Part shown: piece after piece, positions 28,501-38,200 of the stretch
Position numbering within the stretch: the stretch's first letter is position 1
Layout: every line of letters begins with the position of its first letter
Source: an uncultured Bacteroides sp.
Lineage (GTDB): Bacteria; Bacteroidota; Bacteroidia; Bacteroidales; Bacteroidaceae
Direction: 5' to 3'
DNA length: 64,000 nt
NCBI GenBank assembly: GCA_958477465.1
Contig: CAUEFX010000011.1
Coordinates: 14,095 to 78,094, forward strand
The notes under the pieces: model-generated
The model's input: only the letters and a program-made list of their open reading frames with translations
What the model was told of the DNA's origin: nothing
Database searches by the model: none
Made by a program: the position numbers and the translations under genes

Positions 28501-29041
28501 ATACTGAAAGCACTACTGTTTTATATCCGATATAAGAAAATTCCAATATATCTTTATCACTCGTTACCTCAATGGCATAGTTCCCATTCAGATCCGTAAT
28601 AGTTCCTGTGCTGGTTCCCTGAATCTTGACACTTACACCGATAAGAGGTTCCCCTGTCTTCTCATCAGATATTACCCCTTTAATAGAACGTTTATCTTGC
28701 TGTGGCGCTTTTCCCCCCTTAGATGAAAAAAGGACTAAACAACCATCTTTCAATGTATAGGTTGTGTCTGTATTCTTCAATAGATTAGCCATAACAGATG
28801 CCAATCTTTTCTGATCAACTTTCACAGAAACAATCTTATCAGGATCTACATCTTTCGTATTATAAATAATGCGAAGTGAGGCTTGCTTACCAATCTCATT
28901 CAAAACCTGACTTAATGGAGCACTTGTAAAGTCCAAACTAATTCTTTTTTCTTCTTGCACGGTAGCATTCAAAAAAAACGGGGTAAGAAGGAATAAGATA
29001 AATTGTGAGATTTTAATCTCACGGTTCAAATTTTTTCTCAT
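25589..29041 (-). CDS. SusC-type TonB-dependent transporter with STN signalling domain, PUL 1
   Basis: A 1150-residue outer-membrane protein. After the signal peptide, residues about 33-105 form an STN (secretin/TonB short N-terminal) domain with ISLDFTSAPLSQVLNEIGKQ. Next come a carboxypeptidase-like domain (IKGVISDEKTGEPLIGVSV), the TonB-box region VVITAMGIERKAE, plug and 22-strand barrel ending in aromatic residues. It imports oligosaccharides with energy from TonB. STN domains normally signal to a FecR-type anti-sigma factor, but no anti-sigma or ECF sigma gene is nearby. First gene of the minus-strand locus. Confidence 0.93.
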   Translation of the reverse strand: MRKNLNREIKISQFILFLLTPFFLNATVQEEKRISLDFTSAPLSQVLNEIGKQASLRIIYNTKDVDPDKIVSVKVDQKRLASVMANLLKNTDTTYTLKDGCLVLFSSKGGKAPQQDKRSIKGVISDEKTGEPLIGVSVKIQGTSTGTITDLNGNYAIEVTSDKDILEFSYIGYKTVVLSVSGTTSFNIIMKEDSQQLGEVVITAMGIERKAESLTYATQQIGGKELTRAKDVNFVNSLQGKSAGLTITPNSSGAGGGSSKITLRGQSSILGNNQPLIVLDGIPMSNGMSGQSQEILMAASRDGGDLLSTINPDDIANISILKGPNAAALYGSAANNGVIIITTKSGHEGKVKVDFSSNLTMETPLVYPEQQKVFAPEIVGSEVRYNAWGSKISDITDDQLAMFPYLTKNPGNNITDFFKTGQTYNNSISLNGGTEHSSTYFSYGNTVQKGLMDKNKFVRHNLLFKQSYNLFNEKLKLDLSLNYVTQKTNNRPVIGKAKGALPGLYLTPATIDLRYFDQYRTYIADKNDPLVTNPALDPNKENDVVNPNLEGVAVQNFPWVNNPYINNPYFMLDAIDDEAFRDRIMASFTAKYQILESLSAQGRVSLDKTHDENTVLELATIRVAKNQTLGATYWGDRASHREIYSDYLLTYAERFKDKISFNATIGTSLKRIKDHSIYMTKTNDNTYVSPNIPYPISGALGSNKEGYKGSLLTGQDVTPTTNWETAIFATAQVGFWDKGYLDVSFRNDWSKAFQQFATKGKYKSFPYYSVGGNLLLKELLPFSMPEVDAMKLRASYSVVGNSIPAEFYAAQFANPLTGNIDARNPSFDNPKPETTRAFEVGLDATLFDNKLNVDVTAYQSTMENQFMRISTATGQTKPINSGKIRNRGIEFTANYNAISTKNFRWTTGLNLSYNDNKIIETYTAPDGTTDDCIMSASGVEIQTKFVKGGSYGDLYGKDFVYGEDGKIKIQDGKPVLTSEYSRYLGNANAKFNFGWNNTFSYKDFSLYVLIDGKVGGKVISLTQAEMDFYGLSERSAEARLTNNGMVDLPDGQQITARNYYETIGGAHLDCIYKGTNVRLREISLGYTFYDLLGPSKHLVLSLIARNLGFLYKDSPVDPDISATAANAFGGVDSFTLPTTRSFGFNIKLTY

Positions 29042-29715
29042 TTAGTATTCTTTTTAACGTTAACAAAATACTGACTATTTCCATTTAGATACACGCAGTT
29101 AGTACGAAATAGTGTCTCGGCTATATTAATTACCTTTATCCATGTTTTTCACCTTTTAATTTATCCAACTATTCATTTGTATATTATATATACAGTTTAA
29201 AAGAATACCCTACTAAAAAAAACAGAAAACATTTCCACAAAATCCGGCAGAGAAATTTGTAAGCAAAATATAAGGTTCGCAATCTCGACAATAAACGATC
29301 ATTCACGTTGATAGCTTTGGGGAATATTCAAATAAAGTAAACTGATTGTCACTAACTTCTCTGGTTGCTGATGATCAGCTTTATTATACCTGCTTGTATG
29401 GATACATGATTCACAACGTTTTTACAGTATGAAGATACGAGTACTTTTACAAAATGTCAATGTGATATTTTTGTTGATGCAGAATCCCCTTATTGAAGTA
29501 GAAGATAGTGTTGGCGCTAAAAACTGTCTACATTTTCATGTTGACTGTTTAAAATAGCTATCAATGTGAATAAATAGATGTCATCTGGGTTGGCGGTTTT
29601 GTGTTTTGCTTGCATTTTGTCGTAGAATATGCATATATCCGTCCTTATTCTATTTCAAAGAAGACAGAATTCTATCTACTGTTAGCATAAAAAGTGGGTC
29701 ACTACAAGAGAAAAA

Positions 29716-29804
29716 TACTTTTCCCGTAGAGACTCTTATGGTTTCTCGTAGAGGAACGACTCGTTCCTCTACGAGAAACTGAAGCTTTCCACCGGGAAAA
29801 AGTA
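29716..29804. repeat. Perfect 39-bp palindrome within a larger cruciform
   Basis: The arms 29741-29759 and 29761-29779 are perfect 19-bp inverted copies around a single base. Outer arms tacttttcccg (29716-29726) and cgggaaaaagta (29793-29804) also pair with one bulge. It is not next to a gene end: 0.7 kb before the SusC gene and 0.4 kb before the AraC gene. Confidence 0.8.
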
Positions 29805-30156
29805 CATTAACATGTCGGGTAAAACTGCATATTTATCCTCTTTTCGTCTAAAAATATGCAGAAAAAGTGTATATTATCTATTCTTTTATGCACTTTTTTC
29901 TCTATTTGCAACTTTTTAGTCAAAGCACCTGTTAGCAAAAATATCAATATAGAAGATTTATGTCAGTCTATTCGTGTTTATCACAGCTTTTGTCTAAATT
30001 CGAAATCCGATAATGCAAAGAACTGGATGGAGGATGAGGCACTTTTGTGAAACAATACGACAATTCTCAGACACACACACAACTAACCTTTTTACTTTAT
30101 TAAAAGCTTTTCCAATGAAAGAATTGTAAATCGTAGGGCTTTTAGAATATTATGAT

Positions 30157-30164
30157 TATCTTTG
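30157..30164 (+). promoter_or_regulatory. Putative minus-7 box of the AraC gene
   Basis: TATCTTTG matches TAnnTTTG and lies 40 bp before the ATG at 30205. Confidence 0.5.
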
Positions 30165-30204
30165 GCTGCTGTTTCCTATTATTTATTATTATGACAAGGC
30201 ACCT

Positions 30205-31131
30205 ATGACTAAGCATTATAACGATTTGGGAGTTGAATTCAAGTATTTGATAGTTAATGAGCTGGATCGTAAGTTTGGTTTATGGGTCAATACTGTGGGG
30301 TTTCAGTCTATTTTGCCGGACTCTCCTTATCCATTGAAAAATCACCCTTCCGGTTATTTCTTTAATACCAGTAAAGGGCGCGTTTTGTGTGAATACCAAA
30401 TAGTATATATAACCAAAGGACGAGGTCTGTTTACATCAGAAACAACTCCTGAAAAGCAAGTCTGTAAAGGACGGCTGATGTTGCTTTTCCCGGGTCAATG
30501 GCATACGTACCACCCTTATCGACAGACCGGTTGGAATGAATACTATATTGGTTTCGAAGGACCGGTAATTAATAACTTGTCCGGAGAAGGCTTTCTATCT
30601 GAAGACAATCAGGTACTTGAAGTCGGGCTGAATGAGGAGTTGGTCTCGCTCTTTTCCCGTGCATTGGAGATTGCAGAGCAGGATAAGATTTCTGCTCAGC
30701 AATATCTTTCGGGTATTGTAATGCACATGCTTGGCATGATTTTTTCTATTTCGAAGAATAAAATTTTTGAAATAGGAGATATAGATCAGAAGATCGAACA
30801 GGCAAAAATTATAATGAACGAAAATGTCTTTAAGGATATTGATCCGGAGGAACTGGCAATGAAGTTGAATATCAGTTATTCGTGGTTTCGTAAGGTCTTT
30901 AAAGATTATACCGGTTATGCTCCGGCAAAGTATTTTCAGGAGTTGAAATTGCGCAAAGCAAAACAACTATTGGTAGAAACCTCTCAATCTGTTAAGGAAA
31001 TCTCTTTTATGCTCGATTATAAATCTACTGAGCATTTCTTCTCACTATTCAAAAGACGTACCGGTTTTACTCCGCTGGAATATCGCTCTTTTGGACGCGA
31101 AACGGATATTCAGAAGGAGGGGAACGATTAA
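30205..31131 (+). CDS. AraC-family transcriptional regulator
   Basis: A 308-residue protein with no membrane segment. Residues about 60-150 form an AraC-binding cupin (YQIVYITKGRGLF, LLFPGQWHTY). Residues about 205-300 hold two helix-turn-helix units, with DPEELAMKLNISYSWFRKVF in the first and SVKEISFMLDYKSTEHFFSL in the second. It probably senses a sugar and activates a neighbouring utilization locus. The plus-strand SusC/SusD operon at 38909 is the best target, because a copy of the end of this gene lies just before it. Its last 28 codons are repeated at 38585-38668. Confidence 0.92.
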   Translation: MTKHYNDLGVEFKYLIVNELDRKFGLWVNTVGFQSILPDSPYPLKNHPSGYFFNTSKGRVLCEYQIVYITKGRGLFTSETTPEKQVCKGRLMLLFPGQWHTYHPYRQTGWNEYYIGFEGPVINNLSGEGFLSEDNQVLEVGLNEELVSLFSRALEIAEQDKISAQQYLSGIVMHMLGMIFSISKNKIFEIGDIDQKIEQAKIIMNENVFKDIDPEELAMKLNISYSWFRKVFKDYTGYAPAKYFQELKLRKAKQLLVETSQSVKEISFMLDYKSTEHFFSLFKRRTGFTPLEYRSFGRETDIQKEGND

Positions 31132-31140
31132 ATCAAAAAG
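31047..31140 (+). repeat. 94-bp direct repeat, copy 1 (AraC 3' end)
   Basis: This is the 3' end of the AraC gene plus 9 bp. It matches 38584-38677 at 89 of 94 positions. Of the five differences, three are silent and two fall in one codon (Gly to Glu). Confidence 0.9.
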
Positions 31141-31161
31141 AGCATGTCTGCATTTTGATTT
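31130..31161 (+). terminator. AraC gene terminator candidate
   Basis: Stem aaatcaaaa (31130-31138) pairs with ttttgattt (31153-31161), starting at the stop codon. The stem is AT-only, so it is weak. Confidence 0.4.
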
Positions 31162-31244
31162 TACTCGATCTTGTGTTTTTCTATCTGATTATTATTGAAT
31201 TAGTGTTCGTGTTGCGATGAAAATATAGACTACTTCTCTATGTT

Positions 31245-31348
31245 CAAGAGGGTGTGTCATAATGCCCTAATAGAAAGATTTACCCCTGCCACGAATTATC
31301 TGTAGCAGGGGTGAATTTCTAAAAAAGGAGTTTTGACACACCCTCTTG
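31245..31348. repeat. 104-bp nested palindromic element (family member B)
   Basis: Outer 15-bp perfect arms caagagggtgtgtca (31245-31259) and 31334-31348. The inner stem has the arms atttacccctgc and gcaggggtgaat. The outer core gagggtgtgtca is the same as in the element at 2593, and the inner stem resembles that at 49788. It follows the AraC gene by 114 bp. The remainder of 31140-31620 is AT-rich without a gene. Confidence 0.8.
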
Positions 31349-31558
31349 GCTTGAAAATATATAAGGAATTAGGCTTTTCTTCATAATGTAGATAGGCTAC
31401 CGCAAAAATACTGGATGAGATACCGCAAGTACATCAAACGGAATGCCACAAAAACGCCAAACGGGTTATAGCGAAAACTACAAATAAAACACAGCGAAAA
31501 TTATAAATAGAATATATCTAAAATTTAAAATGAAACACAATGAAAACTTAAAATAGTC

Positions 31559-31588
31559 TTTGTAATTAAATAAAAATGAGTAACTTTA
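31559..31588 (+). promoter_or_regulatory. Putative promoter of the AAA/DUF4143 gene
   Basis: TTTG at 31559-31562 and TAACTTTA at 31581-31588 are 18 bp apart. The second box differs from TAnnTTTG only at the last base. The start codon follows 38 bp later. Confidence 0.4.
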
Positions 31589-31625
31589 CGTCAGAAATTA
31601 AGAAAAACAAAATATACAAGTGAAT

Positions 31626-32915
31626 ATGGTATATTTAAATAGAGTTTTTGACGTGCAACTTAAAGCGCATCTTAAAGCAATGGGGGCCGTGCTCATTGAA
31701 GGTCCAAAATGGTGCGGCAAGACTACTACAGCCAAGCAGTTGGCAAACAGTGTTATAAGTTTGCAAGATACAGATCATCGCGAAGAATATCTGGCAACAG
31801 CTATTACCAAGCCGTCATTCTTGCTTGAAGGCAATGTGCCTCGCTTGATAGACGAATGGCAAGAAGCCCCAATGCTATGGGATGCAGTGCGTACAAAGGT
31901 GGACGAGCGAGGCTTGCCAGGACAATTCATATTGACAGGCTCAAATGCAGTAGACGACAATAAAATCCACCATAGCGGAACAGGACGTATTTCTCGAATG
32001 GAGATGTTGCCTATGAGCCTATGGGAATATGGAGAGTCTAATGGCAGCGTATCATTGATGGAGATGTTTGACAATCCTCAGCAAGAAGTGTTTGCCACTT
32101 CAGAACTGAGCATAGAAGAACTTATTTTTTCTGCGTGTAGAGGAGGTTGGCCAGCTACATTGAATTTAAGCGATGACAAAGCAAAACTGTTTGTCGCTAA
32201 AGAATATGTAAAGTCTGTATATAAAAATGACATATCTCGCATTGATGGAGTGAAGAGAAATCAGAAATTGGCGCATATGATTATGAAATCATATGCACGC
32301 AACATCTCTACATTGGCAAAAACCACCTCAATCTTAGCTGATGTTACAGCTGCTGATGATGTGGAATGTACCCGACCTACGCTTGAAAGCTATATAGAGG
32401 CACTTGAAAAATTGTTCGTCATTCAAGACATAGAGGCTTGGTGTCCGTCTATAAGGAGTAAGGCAACTATTCAAAGTAGGCCCAAACGTGCCTTCTGCGA
32501 TCCTTCTGTTGCAGTTGCATCACTCAACTTGTCACCTGAAGTCTTGATGACTCAATTAAAGACATTCGGTTTTATTTTCGAACAAATGTGCGCACGCGAT
32601 CTTAGGGTGTATTCTGCATCTCACGACAGCCGTTTGTCTTATTATCGTGACCGTTATGGATTGGAAGCCGACTTGGTGCTTCATCTTGATGATGGACGTT
32701 ATGCGTTGATAGAGTGTAAGTTGGGCAGTTGTGAAATCGAAGAAGGAGCCAAACACCTTTTGGAGATTAAGCGGCTCATTCAGGAACATAACAAAACCGA
32801 GAAGCAGGTTCCACTGCGTGAACCCGATTTGATGATTGTCATGACGGGTGGAGAAATGGCTTATACACGCCCTGATGGTGTCAAAATTATACCGCTTGCT
32901 TGCTTAAAAGATTAG
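31626..32915 (+). CDS. AAA ATPase with DUF4143 domain
   Basis: About 429 residues. The Walker A is GPKWCGKTTTAKQL, the Walker B-like part is RLIDEWQEAP, and a sensor strand FILTGSN follows. The C-terminal half is the DUF4143 domain, which has a restriction-endonuclease-like fold (GLEADLVLHLDDGRYALIECKLG, with Asp and E-x-K). ATG 31626 is chosen over GTG 31620. These proteins are widespread in Bacteroidetes and of unknown role. It has no functional link to the flanking PUL genes and lies within the block bounded by the AraC-tail repeats. Confidence 0.85.
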   Translation: MVYLNRVFDVQLKAHLKAMGAVLIEGPKWCGKTTTAKQLANSVISLQDTDHREEYLATAITKPSFLLEGNVPRLIDEWQEAPMLWDAVRTKVDERGLPGQFILTGSNAVDDNKIHHSGTGRISRMEMLPMSLWEYGESNGSVSLMEMFDNPQQEVFATSELSIEELIFSACRGGWPATLNLSDDKAKLFVAKEYVKSVYKNDISRIDGVKRNQKLAHMIMKSYARNISTLAKTTSILADVTAADDVECTRPTLESYIEALEKLFVIQDIEAWCPSIRSKATIQSRPKRAFCDPSVAVASLNLSPEVLMTQLKTFGFIFEQMCARDLRVYSASHDSRLSYYRDRYGLEADLVLHLDDGRYALIECKLGSCEIEEGAKHLLEIKRLIQEHNKTEKQVPLREPDLMIVMTGGEMAYTRPDGVKIIPLACLKD

Positions 32916-33234
32916 AACAGGTCATGTATGATATAAGTGAGGATAAGGACTATCATTATACGTTCTAACTTTTGGTATACCTTGTAGTACAAAAATAAAA
33001 TCTGAGTCACCCCCATCGCTGTATCAGAAATAAATATCTTGTCGGTTATTAAGCAGAAAAAATTGCATAAGCAGAACGAAAGGGATTTACCGAAGTCATC
33101 AAAAAAGGCTGTTGAAAGTCAAAATGATTGTTAACTGTCTCTTCCCCTGCTGTTTTTTTGCATAAAAAGAAGAAGGTGCGAAATTTGACACACCTTCTTC
33201 TTTTCACTCTATATAAACTTATAATGGATATCGA
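32916..33234. other. Intergenic stretch with a copy of the sequence that follows the AraC tail
   Basis: Bases about 33100-33170 (tcaaaaaaggctgttgaaa and onward to aaaaag) align closely with 38670-38740, the sequence behind the AraC remnant. The remainder of the gap shows no gene. A hairpin at 33165-33204 ends it. Confidence 0.6.
33165..33204. terminator. Bidirectional terminator between the ATPase and SusD genes
   Basis: Perfect 14-bp stem aaaagaagaaggtg (33165-33178) / caccttcttctttt (33191-33204) with a 12-nt loop. The loop contains tttgacac, like the palindrome family. It lies between convergent genes. Confidence 0.8.
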
Positions 33235-35187
33235 TTAATATCCAGGATTCTGTTCCACTTTCTTTTCTTCAGGAGTCAACGCATGACCGTGCTTTTGGAT
33301 AGCATCCAGGTAGGTTTGCGGGATAGGACGCAAATTATGACGTTCCTGAATATTGGGTGCGGCATCCGGATTAAATGCTTTGGCGCGTTCGACCAAAGTC
33401 AACGTTCTTGATAAATCTTGCCAACGATGAAATTCACCACAAAGTTCCCGAGAACGTTCGTTCAGCAACAGACACATCATGCGGTCATAATCCGTACTAT
33501 ACCCCAACTTACTGATAATAGCCTCATCTTCGGCCGGCAAGTTGTGAAAATCTGTAATCTTCAAGTCTGTGGCGGATTTAATGTTTCTGTCGATGTTATT
33601 GGACTCATAATAGGAATTCTCCGCAAAATAGGAATTCACACCGTTGTCCTTATATCCCAATGCTTTATCATTGTAAGCAGCGCCACCATCGCAATATGCA
33701 GAACGGTCTTCTCCGGCTTTATAAGCAGCACGTACACGAAGATCGTTGATATAGCCTAAAGCATCAGAATACTTGCCTTGACGAATCAGCACTTCTGCTG
33801 CAATCAAATAGGTTTCACCCAAACGGGCAAGAATACCGTCACGAAAACCGACACGACTATCTCTCGATTCACGTGAACCGTCAATATACTTATTCAACGT
33901 ACAATAACGATTAGTATAATCATATAATGCTTCATCATCTTTTCCATTGCGGTCTTTCGGGTAAGCTACAAACACTGTCGGAATTATTTTCTCCGTCTTG
34001 TCATAACTTACTTGATTGTTAAGCTGTACAGCATCAAAACGGGTGTCACCGGGACGATTAATTACATACATGATACCTAAATCACCGTGTGTGTATCCGG
34101 AACCTTTTTGCGGGTTGTTCACCGCATATTTTGTTTTAAAACTTTTCCAGAAACGAGAGTCATTGACCATATCATACACATTGTACATATAATAAGTGGT
34201 TCTGAGACGTTGATACTCACGTTCACCGGCAATATCACGTTGCATTTGCGGTAAATCTTTGTATACGGAAACATAATAGAGATGACACTGGTTTCCATTA
34301 GCTCCTTCCGTTGCTTTATCAGAAGAAAACTGAGCGGCCAGAATTATTTCATCTAATAGCTCGTTTGCACCGTTTGGTTCGGTATAATTCCACAAATCTG
34401 CGTAATTGGGAGCTAAATTATGATGAGATATAACCTCTTGCGCCAAACGTAGTGCTTCTTTCAAATCAGCCTCTTTCGTCGCGTTGTTCCAATCATCATT
34501 AATCTCACTGGTACGCAGTAAGTATGCTTTGGCAAGAAAATGCGCAGCTGCATCTTTCGTCATCTTTCCTGTCATGAGAGCTGTTTCGGGCAGATATTTA
34601 TAAGCGTTCTTCAAGTCACTGATTACCTGTTGCAATGTTTCTTCGGCAGTAGCGCGAGAAAATTCACGTTCCGGAGTCTCGCTCGGAGTAAGCTTCAAAG
34701 GAACTCCACCATACTGAGATACCAATTTTAGATAATTGAACCCACGCAGGAAATAAGCTTCTCCCATATAAGTATTCTTATTGCTTTCTTTGTAATTATC
34801 CGGAGTAACCTTACTCAATAGCAGATTGGCATTGTTGATGCCGATATACATGCCATCCCAGACTTCATACATATTGGTAGAGTTGCCGACAATCGATGAC
34901 TGGAAGTTTCCATCATAATTATTCCAAGAAGCATTAGAACCGTCTCCGCCTACACGAAACTCATCCGTACCATAGTTAGTAGTGGCACATGCCCACTCTT
35001 TTGCAAAATGGAAACGTAAATTGTAGTAAAGGCTGATTTCCAAACGGTCGATACCTTCTTGAGTATCGAAGAAATCTGTATTCTGCTGAGTAGTCAACTC
35101 TTCATCCAGAAAATCACTGCAAGAAGTCATAGGACCCACTAAAGTCAAGGCTAACAAGCCAAATGTTATTTTTTTATGTAGTTTCAT
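33235..35187 (-). CDS. SusD/RagB-like outer-membrane lipoprotein, enzyme-less pair
   Basis: About 650 residues from ATG 35187, where the signal MKLHKKITFGLLALTL and lipobox TSC (Cys 23) begin. The frame upstream to 35253 overlaps the SusC gene and is unlikely. SusD features are TPR helices with GEAYFLRGFNYLKLVSQYGGVPL and a C-terminal RagB-like part (LNERSRELCGEFHRWQDL). It partners the SusC gene 23 bp upstream. No enzyme gene follows before the terminator. Confidence 0.93.
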   Translation of the reverse strand: MKLHKKITFGLLALTLVGPMTSCSDFLDEELTTQQNTDFFDTQEGIDRLEISLYYNLRFHFAKEWACATTNYGTDEFRVGGDGSNASWNNYDGNFQSSIVGNSTNMYEVWDGMYIGINNANLLLSKVTPDNYKESNKNTYMGEAYFLRGFNYLKLVSQYGGVPLKLTPSETPEREFSRATAEETLQQVISDLKNAYKYLPETALMTGKMTKDAAAHFLAKAYLLRTSEINDDWNNATKEADLKEALRLAQEVISHHNLAPNYADLWNYTEPNGANELLDEIILAAQFSSDKATEGANGNQCHLYYVSVYKDLPQMQRDIAGEREYQRLRTTYYMYNVYDMVNDSRFWKSFKTKYAVNNPQKGSGYTHGDLGIMYVINRPGDTRFDAVQLNNQVSYDKTEKIIPTVFVAYPKDRNGKDDEALYDYTNRYCTLNKYIDGSRESRDSRVGFRDGILARLGETYLIAAEVLIRQGKYSDALGYINDLRVRAAYKAGEDRSAYCDGGAAYNDKALGYKDNGVNSYFAENSYYESNNIDRNIKSATDLKITDFHNLPAEDEAIISKLGYSTDYDRMMCLLLNERSRELCGEFHRWQDLSRTLTLVERAKAFNPDAAPNIQERHNLRPIPQTYLDAIQKHGHALTPEEKKVEQNPGY

Positions 35188-35210
35188 AATTGTAATACTT
35201 TTAATGACAT

Positions 35211-38200
35211 TTAAAATCCAACATTCAAACCAATCGTGAATCCACGATTCCAAGTAGAAGTAAATGCTTGCGAAGCATCCAATTCCAAGAAATCAATATT
35301 AGAGAAAATTCGTCCCGGGTTTTTGGCCTGTACAAAAACTTTCAAATTTGAAAAATTCCACTTCTTGATGAGTGTCCGCGGGAAAGTGTACCCCAAAGAT
35401 ATGTTACGTACTTTTAGGAATGAACCGTTCTTATAACCTACAATACGATAGTAAGGGTCTCCACCGCCAATATTGTAAATAGGTTTCTGATATTCTGCAT
35501 TCTTATTGTTTTCGTTATAATAATTTATCTTACGTTGCATATAACGTCCACCCTGCCATTCGCCACCGGTGTCTACCATATAATCGAATCGTCCGTACAT
35601 CATAACAGAGAGGTCGAAGTTCTTGAAAGTAAACGTATTCGTCATGCCAAAAGTCCAACGTGGACGAGTATGCCCAATGATTACACGGTCATCATTCGGG
35701 TCAATCTTATAGTCACCATTTTGGTCAACCGGACGTACCATACCTGCTTGGAAAGAGTGTCCTTTGGCGTTGAACTTAGACATTTCGGCTGCGTCTTCTT
35801 CTTTCCAGAGTCCGCCACACTCGTAGCCGTAAATTACCCCCAATGCTTGTCCTATAAACCAATTATTATTTATATCGTCCTCTTTACCATTAGCCAATTC
35901 ATCAATCTTATCTTTCTGCCATGCTACATTGATATTGGTAGACCATTCAAAATCACGTGTTTTGACATTAACGGTATTCAATGTTATATCCACACCGATA
36001 TTGGATGTTTTACCTACATTGGCATACGTATTAGTATAACCATTCAATGAAGGAATTGTCATTGCCATCAACAAATCGGTAGTACGTGAAGTATAGAAAT
36101 CAAGAACTCCCGAAATTCGTCCGTTTAATATCGAATAGTCTAGGCCGATGTTATACTGCATGGTCTTCTCCCAAGACAAATTTTTGTTGGCCATTGCCAC
36201 AGCTCCATCTTTAATCAATGGTTCCGAAGCGGCATAACCGGGAGCAAGCGTAGAACCGAACGGATAATAGAGTGAAACAATAGCACCCTTCGTCTGATAA
36301 GGATCGATAGCCGAATTACCGGTAACACCAACACCCAAACGGAATTTCAACTGGTTCAGCCAAGAAACATCTTTCAGGAATTCTTCCTGATCAAGACGCC
36401 AGCCCAAGGCTGCACTGGGGAAGAAAGCCCATTTATTGCCTTCTGCAAGCTGTGAAGCACCATCCCAGCGACCGGAAACAGTCAATAAGTACTTATTATT
36501 ATAGTCATAGTTCACACGGAACATATAAGAAAGGAGTTGTTTCTCAATCAGTCCGCTATTCCAGTCATCCAGTAAAGGGACATTTTCTTTTGATAACGCA
36601 TTCCATTTCGCACTTTCCAAAGGAATGCCTTCTGCCGCCATGGAGGATTTTTCGTAGTGGTATCCTGTAGCACTCTGCAATAAAGTAACTCCCACTGAAT
36701 GTTTTCCAAATTCTTTGTTATAGAAAATCAAGTTATCCAACGTCCAGGAAAAGTCAGACTGGTTGGATAAGGAAGTACGATTCTTACCCTCACTGCTGAT
36801 TGACTCTTCATTACGGAATGTTCCGTTTCTATAATAACGGAAATCCGGTCCGAAATTAAAACGATATTTAAGACCTTTTAAAGGAACGTAAATTTCACCT
36901 AAGTCCAATTGAGCATACATATTACCGATAGCACGGAGCATACGGCGTTCATTCTGACTGTTGTTCCATTCGTTCATTACATTCTTTACTTTATCATCAC
37001 CACCGGGATATTCAATACGGTTGCCATCCTCATCATAAGGTGAAGCATAAGGGAACAAGCTGGTAGATGCTGCATATAAGTTGGAAGGCATGCCTTTAAT
37101 TAACTGGCCGACAGAACTTGCAGATGAACCGTATTGCTGTTCACTAAACGTACCATTAATATTCAGTCCTAAATTAAACCATTTAGTAGGCTTCAAATCC
37201 AAATTCAATTTTGTGGTATAACGAGTATAAGATTGCCCTTTTACCGTACCCTCATTATCCAAATAGCCGATAGATGCATAACCATTTATTTCGTCTGTAC
37301 CGCCACTGGCACTCAATGTGTGCTCATGGGTAATTCCGGTCTGCGTAACCATATCACACCAATCCGTATTAGGTACGCGAGAACCGTCCCAACCTCCACC
37401 TGCCCAACCTTTTTCAATGTTCTTCCAAGCCGTAGGGTCTGTCGCACCTAAAAAGATTTCATAATCATTCTCTTTAGTAGGTTGGTCTCCTCGGGGATAT
37501 TTAGAAGGATTGAGATAGTAATAAGACCAACGACGCCAATCGATATACTCTGCAGAGTTCATCATTTCGGAATAGTCCTGCAAGTTTTCGATAGTGACCG
37601 TACCGGAGTAGTTTAAAGTCCTCTTACCATCCTTACCTGATTTGGTAGTAACCTGAATAACGCCATTGGCACCACGAGAACCATAGATTGCCGTAGCAGA
37701 GGCGTCTTTCAATACATCAATAGATTCAATGTCCTGTGGATTCAAAGTTTCAATACCGCTATTGGACATCAATGGAATACCATCCACTACATACAGCGGA
37801 GTATTGCTGGCGCTCAAGGAACGCACACCACGTACGTTAATCGTTCCTACTTCGCCTGGGCGTTCATTGCTAACAATGTCCACACCGGCTGCTTTGCCCT
37901 GCATCGCTTCAAAGGCGTTGGCTACCGGACGTGAATTCAACTCCTCGGAGCCTATACGAATCATGGCACCGGTAACGTCCGATTTCTTCTGAACACCATA
38001 GCCTACTACCACTACCTCATCCAGCATTTCGTTGTCTTCTACAAGCATCACCTTAAGATAGGTCTTGTTCTTAACGGAAATTTCCTGAGTCTTGTAGCCG
38101 ATATAACTGAATTGGATAATTCCCACTTCAGGCACACCATTCAGTGTGAATTTACCGTTGATGTCAGTGATAATTCCGTTCGTTGTCCCTTTGACAAGAA

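Larger units (their letters stand above)
29042..30204. other. 1.16-kb intergenic region between PUL 1 and the AraC gene
   Basis: No convincing gene. A 64-codon frame at 29856-30050 starts with a hydrophobic stretch (MQKKCILSILLCTFFSICNF) and could be a tiny exported peptide or the start of a lost gene, but it has no recognizable family. No minus-strand TAnnTTTG box was found before the STN-type SusC gene. The region contains the strong palindrome at 29716-29804 and, at 30157-30164, the AraC promoter box. Confidence 0.6.

Noticed and set aside
29856..30050. 64-codon plus-strand frame with a hydrophobic start
   Set aside because: Could be a tiny exported peptide, but without a clear ribosome site, promoter box or family I do not call it as a gene. 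It is mentioned under the intergenic region.
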